DNA from: Vallicoccus soli
GTDB taxonomy: Bacteria; Actinomycetota; Actinomycetes; Motilibacterales; Motilibacteraceae
Direction: 5' to 3'
Assembly: GCF_003594885.1 (NCBI RefSeq)
Contig: NZ_QZEZ01000006.1
Coordinates: 62,001-126,000, forward strand
Length of the DNA stretch: 64,000 nt
Of this stretch, positions 8,416 through 15,894 are shown in pieces (the stretch's first letter is position 1; each line of letters begins with the position of its first letter). The translations under genes were made by a program, and so were the position numbers. Below the pieces are notes generated by a model. The model was not told where the DNA came from and searched no databases. It saw only the letters and a program-made list of their open reading frames with translations.

Positions 8416-8982
8416 ATGGGCAAGCTCATCTACGCGGCGAACACGTCGCTCGACGGCTACGTGGAGGACGAGAGCGGCTCGTTCGACTGGTCCGAGCCCG
8501 ACGAGAAGGTGCACGCGTTCTGGAACGAGCACGAGCGGGGCATCGGCACGTCGCTCTACGGGCGGCGCATGTACGAGGCGATGCGCGTCTGGGAGGGCGA
8601 CGACTGGCTGGAGGGCCGGCCGCCGGTCGTCCGCGAGTACGCCGGGATCTGGCGGGACGCCGACAAGATCGTCTACTCCTCGACGCTCGACGGGGGGTCG
8701 ACGGCGAGGACGAGGATCGAGCGCCGCTTCGAGCCCGAGGCGGTGCGACGGCTCAAGGAGTCGTCCGCGGCGGACCTGAGCATCGGAGGCGCGACCCTCG
8801 GGGCCGAGGCCTTCCGGCACGGCCTGGTCGACGAGTGCGTCCTGCTGCTGCACCCCGTGCTCGTCGGCGGCGGGAAGCCGGCGCTGCCGCTCGGCGTACG
8901 GCTCGACCTGGAGCTGCTGGACCACGGGCGGTTCGACAGCGGCGCGGTCTACCTGCGCCACGCGGTGCGCGGCACCGCCTGA
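8416..8982 (+). CDS. Dihydrofolate reductase family protein (RibD C-terminal type)
   Basis: A 188-residue NAD(P)H reductase of the RibD C-terminal/DHFR superfamily. It begins MGKLIYAANTSLDGYVEDE, the usual opening of the family, and contains TSLYGRRMYEAM, DLSIGGATLGAEAFRHGLVDE and a C-terminal LHPVLVGGGKPALPL. Length is typical for the standalone actinobacterial proteins, whose substrates are mostly unknown. The ATG at 8416 is followed by the canonical start of the fold. It converges with the Imm-5-like gene, with only 17 nt between. Confidence 0.88.
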   Translation: MGKLIYAANTSLDGYVEDESGSFDWSEPDEKVHAFWNEHERGIGTSLYGRRMYEAMRVWEGDDWLEGRPPVVREYAGIWRDADKIVYSSTLDGGSTARTRIERRFEPEAVRRLKESSAADLSIGGATLGAEAFRHGLVDECVLLLHPVLVGGGKPALPLGVRLDLELLDHGRFDSGAVYLRHAVRGTA

Positions 8983-8999
8983 GGCGGGTCCCGCCCCGC

Positions 9000-9533
9000 T
9001 CAGCGCCGCAGCTCCAGGTCGAGGCGGCGCATGAGCTCGCCCGCCCTGCCGCCGCCAGCGGGGGCGGGCGGCAGCCTGCGCAGCACGGCGCGGAGGCCCG
9101 GCGGGGCGTGCCTGCCCGCCTGCTCGACCTCTCGCTCACCCACCTCGCGGTCGCCGCCCGCGAGCAGCTCGAGCGCGTGGGCCGCGTGGGCCGCCGCTCC
9201 GAGCACGTGCTTGACCTGGTGGGCGTCCGCGAGGGGATGCAGGTAGGCGCTGGCGGCCGCGTGCGCGGCGGCCCTGGCCGCGTCCCGGGCCGCGGGGGTG
9301 GTGGCGTCGCGGGCTGCGCGGTGCGCGGCCCATGCCGTCGCCCGCTGCCGAGCGCTGCGCGGGCCGCCGGCGGCGAAGGCGTCCGCGGCGTCGACGGCTC
9401 CGCGCGGCCTGCTGTCGTCCGGGTGCTGGCCCTCGTAGGCCGCCAGGGCGGTGCGGGCACGGTCGGCGGAGAAGCGCGCGATGTCACGCAGTTCCGCGGT
9501 GCTGAGGTCGATGCGGTCTGCGGGGGGTGGCAC
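9000..9533 (-). CDS. Imm-5-like putative immunity protein
   Basis: A 177-residue alpha-helical, alanine- and histidine-rich protein. The family pattern is visible: STAELRDIARFSADRARTAL, PRGAVDAADAFAAGG, AHQVKHVLGAAAHAAHALEL, and the C-terminal LRRLPPAPAGGGRAGELMRR. Proteins with this layout are annotated as putative immunity proteins. GTG 9533 is chosen because GGGGA precedes it and the domain starts a few residues later; a TTG at 9578 is possible. No polymorphic toxin gene is seen beside it, so the immunity role rests on family annotation only. Confidence 0.72.
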   Translation of the reverse strand: MPPPADRIDLSTAELRDIARFSADRARTALAAYEGQHPDDSRPRGAVDAADAFAAGGPRSARQRATAWAAHRAARDATTPAARDAARAAAHAAASAYLHPLADAHQVKHVLGAAAHAAHALELLAGGDREVGEREVEQAGRHAPPGLRAVLRRLPPAPAGGGRAGELMRRLDLELRR

Positions 9534-9582
9534 GTCCCCATGGTCGCGCGTCCTCGTGGACCCGCGCGGCCCGTCCAACCGG

Positions 9583-10020
9583 TCAGCGGTGCACCCGGTA
9601 GCGCAGGTGCAGCACCCGGTCGCCCCGGACCACCTCGTCCGGACCCTCTAGCAGGTGCTGCGCCTCGACCGACTCGAAGAAGCGCTTGACGGAGCGGAGC
9701 ACGACGGGGGCGACGTCCACGCGCACCTCGTCGACCAGGCCCGCAGCGAGCACCTGGCCACCCACGTCGCCGGCGGCGACCACGACGAGACGGTCCCCTG
9801 CGAGGTCCTGCACCGTAGCCACGGCTGCGTCGACGCCGTAGACGAAGTGGAACGGCGCGGCGGGTCCCAGCCCTCGGGCGCCGGGCGGTGGGTCACGACC
9901 ATGACGTGGTCGATCCCGGACGGCGGGTCCCCGCCCCAGCCGTCGGTCAGGTCGAACCACGCCGTCGGATCCGCGCGCGGCGCCGCGAGGAGTCCAGCGT
10001 GCCCCCGGTAACGGTCGCTC
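9583..10020 (-). pseudogene. Broken DHFR/RibD-C family reductase: 5' truncated and frameshifted
   Basis: Two minus-strand frames together give a reductase remnant. Upstream frame (about 10017-9865): ADPTAWFDLTDGWGG then DHVMVVTHRPAPEGW. Downstream frame (about 9865-9583): PFHFVYGVDAAVATVQDLAG, VVAAGDVGGQVLAAGLVDEV and a normal C-terminus. Joining needs a net -1 change around 9858-9868. No start codon or nucleotide-binding N-terminus (about 50-70 residues) exists: the remnant begins immediately after the stop of the Mrr-type nuclease gene. This looks like a reductase cut by insertion of the nuclease segment and then decayed. It is not a simple duplicate of the intact reductase at 8416. Confidence 0.75.
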
Positions 10021-11052
10021 TCAGAGGTCTGCTGCGTCGTCGACGACGAGCACTGGTGTCAGCGGTATTCGCTGCCGCCACGTCTGCGACAGGTGGTCGT
10101 ACTGCTGCAGGACGAGGTCGATGAGCTCCTCGCCCGTGATCAACCGCAAGCCCTGGCGCACCCTCTCGATCGAGAGCGCCTCACGGCTGTACCCCCCGAG
10201 AGTGACGAAGAGCGATAGCTCGCCGTGTGCTTGCGTACCGACCAGCTGCTGCACCTCGGGAGCGCCGACCGTCGTGGTCTGATGCTTGCACTGCACCTTG
10301 ATGAGCGGTGGCTCGACGCCGAGCGGGTCGCGATGCGCGATCACGTCCACTCCGCCGTCCTGAGAGTATGCAGTCACTCTCGCCACGTAGCCCAGGGCGC
10401 GGAGGAGGTCAGCGGTGAACTGCTCGAACTCCTCGTGGCTCAGATCGCGCCTCAGTCGCTCAAGAACGAAATCGCGAGTGTGCCGGTGGATCCGGCCTGC
10501 CCGAGGTTCGTCCACCGCCGCTTCGAACTCGGCGTCGCCCGGTGCCGCTCGGACGACCGCTCTGGCGACGGCTGCCTCCGTGTCGGTCTTCGCCTGGAGC
10601 GCCGCGCGGAACTCGTCGTCGTGCTTACGGATGCCGAAGACGGTGAGGAAGGCGCCGAGCTCGTACAGGGCCGCCTGCGAGAACATGGTGCGCGACAGGC
10701 CGGTCCTCTTCCACTCCACCTTGCGCCTGTGCCTGTGCGTCGTCGCGCCGGCGTGGAACTCGTAGGGGCCGGTCACGACCCCGATGTTGATGGTGCTTTC
10801 CTTCTTGTAGGGCGCCACGACGAGGTCCCCTGGAGCCATCTCCACGCCGAACCGGTGGAGGATGCCCGCCCACACCGCGAACGCGCCCGGTTTGCGCTCG
10901 GGGTACGCGTCGGCGAGGGCGATCTTCAGTCGATCCCGATCTAGGCCGATGGAGCGCAGGTCCGGCAGGGCGTCCCAGCCGATGCTGACGAACCCCTCCT
11001 CGAACAATTCGCTCCCGAGCGTGTCGTTGTGGATCCCCCACACTGCGGTCAT
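10021..11052 (-). CDS. Mrr-type restriction endonuclease with PUA/EVE-like N-terminal domain
   Basis: A 343-residue endonuclease. Residues about 200-300 form an Mrr-like PD-(D/E)XK domain: EEFEQFTADLLRALGY (Glu208-210 region), GGVDVIAH (Asp236) and KVQCKH (Gln254-Cys-Lys256). The N-terminal about 150 residues (VWGIHNDTLGSELFEEGFVS, GDLVVAPYKKES, IGVVTGPYEF) resemble an EVE/PUA-like reader domain. Mrr-type enzymes typically cut modified DNA (type IV restriction). No methyltransferase is adjacent, which fits type IV. Start ATG 11052 has GGAGAGGCGGGG upstream. Several stretches are near 63-67 % GC by hand count, against about 75 % for neighbours, suggesting acquisition. Confidence 0.84.
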   Translation of the reverse strand: MTAVWGIHNDTLGSELFEEGFVSIGWDALPDLRSIGLDRDRLKIALADAYPERKPGAFAVWAGILHRFGVEMAPGDLVVAPYKKESTINIGVVTGPYEFHAGATTHRHRRKVEWKRTGLSRTMFSQAALYELGAFLTVFGIRKHDDEFRAALQAKTDTEAAVARAVVRAAPGDAEFEAAVDEPRAGRIHRHTRDFVLERLRRDLSHEEFEQFTADLLRALGYVARVTAYSQDGGVDVIAHRDPLGVEPPLIKVQCKHQTTTVGAPEVQQLVGTQAHGELSLFVTLGGYSREALSIERVRQGLRLITGEELIDLVLQQYDHLSQTWRQRIPLTPVLVVDDAADL

Positions 11053-11282
11053 GGCCCCGCCTCTCCGTTCCGGCACGAGCGGAACTCGGCTGAGAACCTA
11101 CTTCGGCTCGGGCTCTCTCGCTGCTGCGAAGCAGCACCCCGTGCTGCGAATCCCACCAGGGTGTGAAGAGCGTCGGCCGATCGAGCGCTCTTGCCCAGTG
11201 CAGGAGCGCCAGGGAGGTTTCGCTTCTGTACGGCTCCCGCGCCAGGCCCTAGTTTTGCGACCCACCAACGGAGAGGTGAGGC

Positions 11283-12341
11283 GTGAAGAGGCTCCTGGTC
11301 GCCGGCTCGCTGCTGCTCGGCGTACTCGTGCTCTGCGTGTCGCCCGCTGCAGCCGATCACGACGGGTTTCCACACGCGGACGCGCGCTTCGCGCTGACTG
11401 ACGTCACCTGGGACGACCGGAGCCGCCTCCGGTTGCGGGGGGAGGGCAGGTGCAGCACCACCGAGTCGGGCGTGCTCCACGGCGCGGTGCGACATGCCGT
11501 GACGACCCACAACAACTTCCTCCGGTACCCGGAGCTACCCTCACCCGAGGTCCTCGAGTTCCGCACCTCCTACACGGCACCAGCCCAGTTCCGCTGCGAT
11601 GACGTGCACCGGTCTGTCGAAGTCGTGTTCCCGGACCCGGGTCTGCTTGCGGGGACACGGGTCGGCCTTCACACCGAGGTGCGCATCGGCCAGGTCATGC
11701 TCGAAGTGCACCAGCCGCACCTGCAGATCCCTCTGCGGTCGGGACTCGCTCGGTGCGTCCTGCGCGCGGAACTGCCTCGCGCACTGCCGATCGACGGGAT
11801 CGACCGCAACGTCCCGGTGGCGCTGACCAACACCTGCTACGAGTCGTCGGTCACGTCGTTCGACATCCACGCGCCCGTCGGCGGTACTTGGCACCGCTTG
11901 CACTACTCGGACCTACGACACCCGGAGAAGCGACAGATCGATGTCTGGCCTGTGCGGTCCACGGACCTGAGGCTGGGGAGCTACCGATCCTCGCTGTGGG
12001 CGAACCGCGGCTACCTCGCCCTCCACGAGTCCCACACCGTCGTCAAGTACGGGTCGAAGACGTCCCTGTCCGCGCGACGGGCGGGCGAGCGGGTCGAACT
12101 GCGGGCTTGCCTCGCCCACTACCGTCCCCCGGCCCGTCGCTTCTCGCCGTGGCGAGGGGCGAGGGTCACCCTCCAGCAGCAGCGTCGCGACGGGACGTGG
12201 AAGTACGTGAAGACAGCAGCCACTGACGACGTTGGTTGCACTCGAGTCCCCCACCTCAACCGCTACGCCGGCACGTACCGAGCAGTCGCTTGGGAGACCG
12301 ACCGCGTGTTCGGCCGAACCTCCTCGAACGTGTTGCGCTGA
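11283..12341 (+). CDS. Secreted hypothetical protein
   Basis: A 352-residue protein starting at GTG 11283 after GGAGAGGTGA. Residues 1-24 are a signal peptide (KRLLVAGSLLLGVLVLCVSP, cleavage after AAA). The mature part is beta-rich with paired cysteines (CSTTES, RCDDV, RCVLRAE, TNTCYES, LRACLAHY, DDVGCTRV), suggesting disulfide-bonded Ig-like domains; the last about 90 residues (GSKTSLSARRAGERVELRAC to the end) resemble the bacterial Ig-like repeats of secreted actinobacterial proteins. No function is recognised. Codon use is less GC-extreme than its neighbours, in line with the Mrr gene next to it. Confidence 0.7.
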   Translation: MKRLLVAGSLLLGVLVLCVSPAAADHDGFPHADARFALTDVTWDDRSRLRLRGEGRCSTTESGVLHGAVRHAVTTHNNFLRYPELPSPEVLEFRTSYTAPAQFRCDDVHRSVEVVFPDPGLLAGTRVGLHTEVRIGQVMLEVHQPHLQIPLRSGLARCVLRAELPRALPIDGIDRNVPVALTNTCYESSVTSFDIHAPVGGTWHRLHYSDLRHPEKRQIDVWPVRSTDLRLGSYRSSLWANRGYLALHESHTVVKYGSKTSLSARRAGERVELRACLAHYRPPARRFSPWRGARVTLQQQRRDGTWKYVKTAATDDVGCTRVPHLNRYAGTYRAVAWETDRVFGRTSSNVLR

Positions 12342-12351
12342 GTCGACGTCG

Positions 12352-12406
12352 TCCCGCCCGCGCGGGACGCGCCGTTGATGCTCGGGGGACGACTGCCCCC
12401 CGAGCC
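12352..12406 (+). terminator. Tandem hairpins after the secreted hypothetical gene
   Basis: Two hairpins follow the stop at 12341: GTCCCGC (12352-12358) with GCGGGAC (12363-12369), then GCTCGGGGG (12381-12389) with CCCCCGAGC (12398-12406). Both stems are perfect. Confidence 0.62.
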
Positions 12407-12513
12407 GGCGCTTCCCCGCTCGTGCACCGCCGGCACCCCCTGGCGCCCTCGGCGTCCCGGTGATCAACTGGCAGCAGGGCCGCTCGTCGACGCCCGGCCC
12501 GGGGAGGTCCGCC

Positions 12514-13059
12514 ATGCACCGGCTGCCCTGCGCCCTGGCCGCCACGGCGCTCGCGGGGGCGGTGGCCCTCGTGGCCCCGCCGGCGGCGGCCGCGCCGTAC
12601 TGCGGCATCACCTGGGGGAGCCTGCACCAGCAGGCGCCGGACTACCAGGTGGGCTCGGTGACCGACGTCCGCTCCGGCCGGCACGCCTGCTTCGACCGCC
12701 TCGTCGTCGACGTGGCCGGTCTGCCGCAGGGGTTCTCGGTCCGGTACGTCCCCGTGGTCCGCGCCCCCGGCTCCGGCGCGGCGGTGCCCGTCGCGGGCGG
12801 CGCCCGGCTGGAGGTCACGGTGTGGGCGCCCGCGTACGACGAGGGGAGCGGCGAGCCGACGTACCTGCCGCGCGACCGGCGCCACGTCGTGGACGTGGCG
12901 GGCTACCGGACCTTCCGCCAGGTCGCCTGGGCCGGCTCGTTCGAGGCGGGGACGACGCTGGCGCTCGGCGTACGGGCGCGCCTGCCGGTCCGGGCCTTCG
13001 CGCTGCCCGGCCCCGGCGACGCCTCGCGGGTCGTCCTGGACGTCGCCCACCGCTGGTGA
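12514..13059 (+). CDS. Secreted AMIN-like domain protein
   Basis: A 181-residue secreted single-domain protein. Signal peptide: MHRLPCALAATALAGAVALV, cleaved near AAAAP. The mature domain has CGITWGS, the signature GRHACFDRLVVDV, GYRTFRQVAWAGSF and C-terminal RVVLDVAHRW. These match the actinobacterial AMIN-like fold, related to the peptidoglycan-binding AMIN domain. A close paralogue lies at 26636-27184 and a third, membrane-anchored version at 25249-26097. ATG 12514 is preferred over an in-frame ATG at 12460 because GGGGAGG lies just upstream and the signal peptide starts there. Confidence 0.8.
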   Translation: MHRLPCALAATALAGAVALVAPPAAAAPYCGITWGSLHQQAPDYQVGSVTDVRSGRHACFDRLVVDVAGLPQGFSVRYVPVVRAPGSGAAVPVAGGARLEVTVWAPAYDEGSGEPTYLPRDRRHVVDVAGYRTFRQVAWAGSFEAGTTLALGVRARLPVRAFALPGPGDASRVVLDVAHRW

Positions 13060-13085
13060 CGCGAGCACCCCGCCTGGGTTACAGT

Positions 13086-13105
13086 CCTTCAGCAATGTCT
13101 GAAGG
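13086..13105. promoter_or_regulatory. Candidate TetR operator
   Basis: Perfect inverted repeat CCTTCAG (13086-13092), 6-nt spacer, CTGAAGG (13099-13105), ending 24 nt before the GTG of the TetR gene. Position and symmetry fit an autoregulatory operator controlling the TetR-esterase operon. Confidence 0.6.
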
Positions 13106-13129
13106 TCATTAACCCTCGGAGGTGCGACC

Positions 13130-13723
13130 GTGCGACCGCGGCTGACGCCGGCGCTGCTGGCGCAGGCGGGTGCGGAGCTGGCCGACGAGCAGGGCTTCGA
13201 CGCGCTGACCCCGTCGGCGCTGGCGCGGCGGCTCGGCGTCACCGTCCCGGCCCTCTACGCCCACGTCCCCGGCGCGCGGGGGCTGCGCGTGCGCGTGGCG
13301 CTGCTCGCGCTCGAGGAGCTGGCCGAGCGCTCCGGCGCCGCGCTCGCCGGGCGCTCGGGCGCCGACGCGCTCCGGGCGCTCGGCGACGTGCACCGCGACT
13401 ACGCCCGCGAGCACCCGGGCCGCTGGGTCGCGGCAGCGCTGCGCCTCGACCCCGAGGAGGCGGCCAGCAGCGCAGGCCCGCGCCTCGCCGGCCTCATGCG
13501 CGCGGCCGTGCGCGGCTACGCGCTCACCGGCGAGGAGGAGGTCCACGCCGTGCGCCTCGTCGGCAGCACCCTCCGCGGCTTCGTCGACCTCGAGGCCGCC
13601 GGCGGCTTCGACCACTCCGACCCCCCGCCCGCCGCGAGCTGGGACCGCGCCCTCGCCGCGCTCGACGCCGCGCTGAGCGGCTGGCCCGCGACCCGTACCC
13701 ACGACCACGAGGCACCCCGATGA
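13130..13723 (+). CDS. TetR family transcriptional regulator
   Basis: A 197-residue regulator. The N-terminal helix-turn-helix is clear: EQGFDALTPSALARRLGVTV then PALYAHVPGARGLRVRVAL, with the usual alternative YAHV instead of YYHF. The C-terminal part fits the WHG-type TetR ligand domain (YAREHPGRWVAAALR, VRLVGSTLRGFVDLEAAGGF). GTG 13130 has CGGAGGT 6 nt upstream. An ATGA overlap couples it to the SGNH esterase gene, its likely target. A 20-nt palindrome just upstream is the candidate operator. Confidence 0.9.
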   Translation: MRPRLTPALLAQAGAELADEQGFDALTPSALARRLGVTVPALYAHVPGARGLRVRVALLALEELAERSGAALAGRSGADALRALGDVHRDYAREHPGRWVAAALRLDPEEAASSAGPRLAGLMRAAVRGYALTGEEEVHAVRLVGSTLRGFVDLEAAGGFDHSDPPPAASWDRALAALDAALSGWPATRTHDHEAPR

Positions 13724-14901
13724 CCACCGCCCTGACCACCACCCCGCTCACCGGCGACCTCGTGCGCGGCGCGCTGGAGCTCGAGCCCACCCCGCGCGGC
13801 GTGCTGCCGCAGCGGCTCCCCGCGCGCGCCCGGGCCCAGGGCGCCGACCCGCAGCTGAGCATGGCCGCGTCGCAGCCCTCCGGCGTGCGCGTCGCCCTGC
13901 GCACGTCGGCCACGGTGCTCGAGCTGGACGTGCTGCCGACCAAGCGCGCGTACGTCGGCGCGCCGCCCCGCCCCGACGGCACGTACGACCTCCTCGTCGA
14001 CGGCCGGCTCGTCGCCCGCGGCAGCGTGCAGGGCGGCAGCGTCCTCACCGTCGACCCGCGGGCCGGCACCTTCGAGGTGAGCCCGGGTGAGCCCGGGACG
14101 CTGCGGTTCGACGGCCTGCCGCCCGGCGCGAAGGACGTCGAGGTGTGGCTGCCGCACGACGAGACGACCGAGCTCGTGGCGCTGCGCACGGACGCGCCGG
14201 TCGCCCCGCTGCCCGACCGCGGCCGACGGACCTGGCTGCACCACGGCAGCTCGATCAGCCAGGGCTCGGGGGCGCAGAGCCCGTCCACGACGTGGCCCGC
14301 GGTCGCCGCGCTCGCCGCGGGGGTGGAGCTGGTGAACGTCGGGCTCGGCGGCAGCGCGCTGCTCGACCCGTTCACCGCGCGGGCCCTGCGCGGCACCCCG
14401 GCGGACGTCGTCAGCGTCAAGGTCGGCATCAACCTCGTGAACGCGGACCTCATGCGCCGCCGCGCCCTCGGCCCCGCGCTGCACGGCTTCCTCGACACGG
14501 TCCGCGAGGGGCACCCCGACGCGCCGCTGCTGCTCGTCACGCCGCTGCTGTGCCCCATCCACGAGGACACGCCGGGCCCGGCGGCGTTCGACGAGCAGGC
14601 GCTCGCCGAGGGCCGGGTCCGCTTCCGGGCGACGGGCGACCCGGCCGAGCGGGCGCAGGGCAGGCTCACGCTGCGCGTGGTCCGCGAGGAGCTGCGGCGG
14701 GTCCACACGCAGCGCGCGGCGGAGGACCCCCACCTGCACCTGCTCGACGGGCTCGAGCTCTACGGCGAGGCCGACGCCGCCGAGCTGCCGCTGCCCGACG
14801 CCCTGCACCCCGACGCGGCCACGCACCGGCGGGTCGGGGAGCGGTTCGCCGGGCTCGCCTTCGGGCCGGGAGGCCCGTTCGCTGCGCGGTGCCCGGCCTG
14901 A
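13720..14901 (+). CDS. SGNH/GDSL-type esterase
   Basis: A 393-residue cytosolic hydrolase with an N-terminal beta-rich domain (about 1-165) and a C-terminal SGNH domain. Block I is HHGSSIS with nucleophile Ser177 (or Ser178), block II is VNVGLGGSA (Gly), block III is KVGINLVNA (Asn), and block V is DALHPD with Asp360 and His363. Such two-domain esterases often act on acylated carbohydrates. It overlaps the TetR gene by ATGA and is followed at 32 nt by a GH43-like gene, suggesting a small TetR-controlled carbohydrate set. No signal peptide is present. Confidence 0.86.
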   Translation: MTTALTTTPLTGDLVRGALELEPTPRGVLPQRLPARARAQGADPQLSMAASQPSGVRVALRTSATVLELDVLPTKRAYVGAPPRPDGTYDLLVDGRLVARGSVQGGSVLTVDPRAGTFEVSPGEPGTLRFDGLPPGAKDVEVWLPHDETTELVALRTDAPVAPLPDRGRRTWLHHGSSISQGSGAQSPSTTWPAVAALAAGVELVNVGLGGSALLDPFTARALRGTPADVVSVKVGINLVNADLMRRRALGPALHGFLDTVREGHPDAPLLLVTPLLCPIHEDTPGPAAFDEQALAEGRVRFRATGDPAERAQGRLTLRVVREELRRVHTQRAAEDPHLHLLDGLELYGEADAAELPLPDALHPDAATHRRVGERFAGLAFGPGGPFAARCPA

Positions 14902-14933
14902 CGAGCTGCGGCGGCCGGGTGGACCATGGCCCC

Positions 14934-15860
14934 ATGCCGGTCAGCTACCGCAACCCCGTGCACGACGCCTACTTCGCCGACCCCTTCGTCCTGCGCACGC
15001 AGGGCCGCTTCGTCGCCTACGGCACGGGCCGCCACGTGGAGGGCCGCGCCTTCGAGGTGCTCGAGTCCGACGACCTCGTGACCTGGCGCTCGGCCGGCGG
15101 GGCGCTCGTGCCCGTCGAGGGGCTGGGCAGCGACTACTGGGCGCCGGAGGTGTGCGAGGCGGACGGGCGCTGGTGGATGTACTACTCCGTCGGCGAGGGG
15201 GACGCGGGGCACCACCTGCGCGTCGCCGTCGCGGACGACCCGCTGGGGCCGTTCGTGGACCGGGGCGTCGACCTCACGCCGCACGAGCGCTTCGCCATCG
15301 ACCCCAGCCCGTTCCGCGACCGCGACGGCACCTGGTACCTCTTCCACGCCCGCGACGTCCTCGAGGGCGACCGGGTCGGCACGATGCTCGCCGTCGACGT
15401 GCTCGACGGGATGGACCGCCTGCGCGGCGAGCCGCGGACCGTCCTCACCCCGTCCGACGACTGGCAGCTCTTCCTGCGCGGGCGCGAGATGTACGGGCGC
15501 ACGTACGACTGGCACACCCTCGAGGGTCCCGCCGTGGTCGAGCGGGAGGGCCGCTACTGGTGCTTCTACAGCGGCGGCTCGTGGCAGGAGCCGTCGTACG
15601 GGGTGGGGGTCGCCGTCGCCGACCACCCGCTGGGGCCGTGGACCGAGCCGCGCCGCGCGCCGATCCTGAGGACGGTCCCCGGGCACGTCGTCGGGCCCGG
15701 GCACAACAGCATCACGACCACCCCCGACGGGCGGGACGTCATGGCCTACCACGCCTGGGACCCCGACGGCACGGCCCGGCGGATGTGCATCGACCCGCTC
15801 GCGTGGACCGCAGAGGGGCCCCGGGTGCTCGGCCCGACGTGGGAACCCGCCGAGCTCTGA
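14934..15860 (+). CDS. Glycoside hydrolase family 43-like protein
   Basis: A 308-residue five-bladed propeller glycosidase candidate. The GH43-type catalytic trio is visible: Asp16 in YFADPFVL, Asp123 in IDPSPFRDRDGTWYLF, and Glu197 in TLEGPAVVEREGRYW. SDYWAPEVCEADGRWWMYYS is the usual blade-2 motif. Length and lack of a signal peptide suggest an intracellular enzyme acting on short arabino- or xylo-oligosaccharides; the exact substrate is unknown. ATG 14934 gives the canonical N-terminus. It follows the esterase at 32 nt and precedes an LLM oxidoreductase. Confidence 0.83.
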   Translation: MPVSYRNPVHDAYFADPFVLRTQGRFVAYGTGRHVEGRAFEVLESDDLVTWRSAGGALVPVEGLGSDYWAPEVCEADGRWWMYYSVGEGDAGHHLRVAVADDPLGPFVDRGVDLTPHERFAIDPSPFRDRDGTWYLFHARDVLEGDRVGTMLAVDVLDGMDRLRGEPRTVLTPSDDWQLFLRGREMYGRTYDWHTLEGPAVVEREGRYWCFYSGGSWQEPSYGVGVAVADHPLGPWTEPRRAPILRTVPGHVVGPGHNSITTTPDGRDVMAYHAWDPDGTARRMCIDPLAWTAEGPRVLGPTWEPAEL

Positions 15861-15894
15861 GGCGCGCGGCCGCGTCCCCTGGCAGGGTGGGCCC

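Noticed and set aside
9000-9533. Toxin-immunity locus
   Set aside because: The Imm-5-like family name suggests it, but no toxin, RHS or secretion gene is adjacent.
9583-9960. A functional 125-residue reductase
   Set aside because: Its first about 35 residues are frameshifted noise; the correct upstream protein sequence is in another frame and lacks a start.
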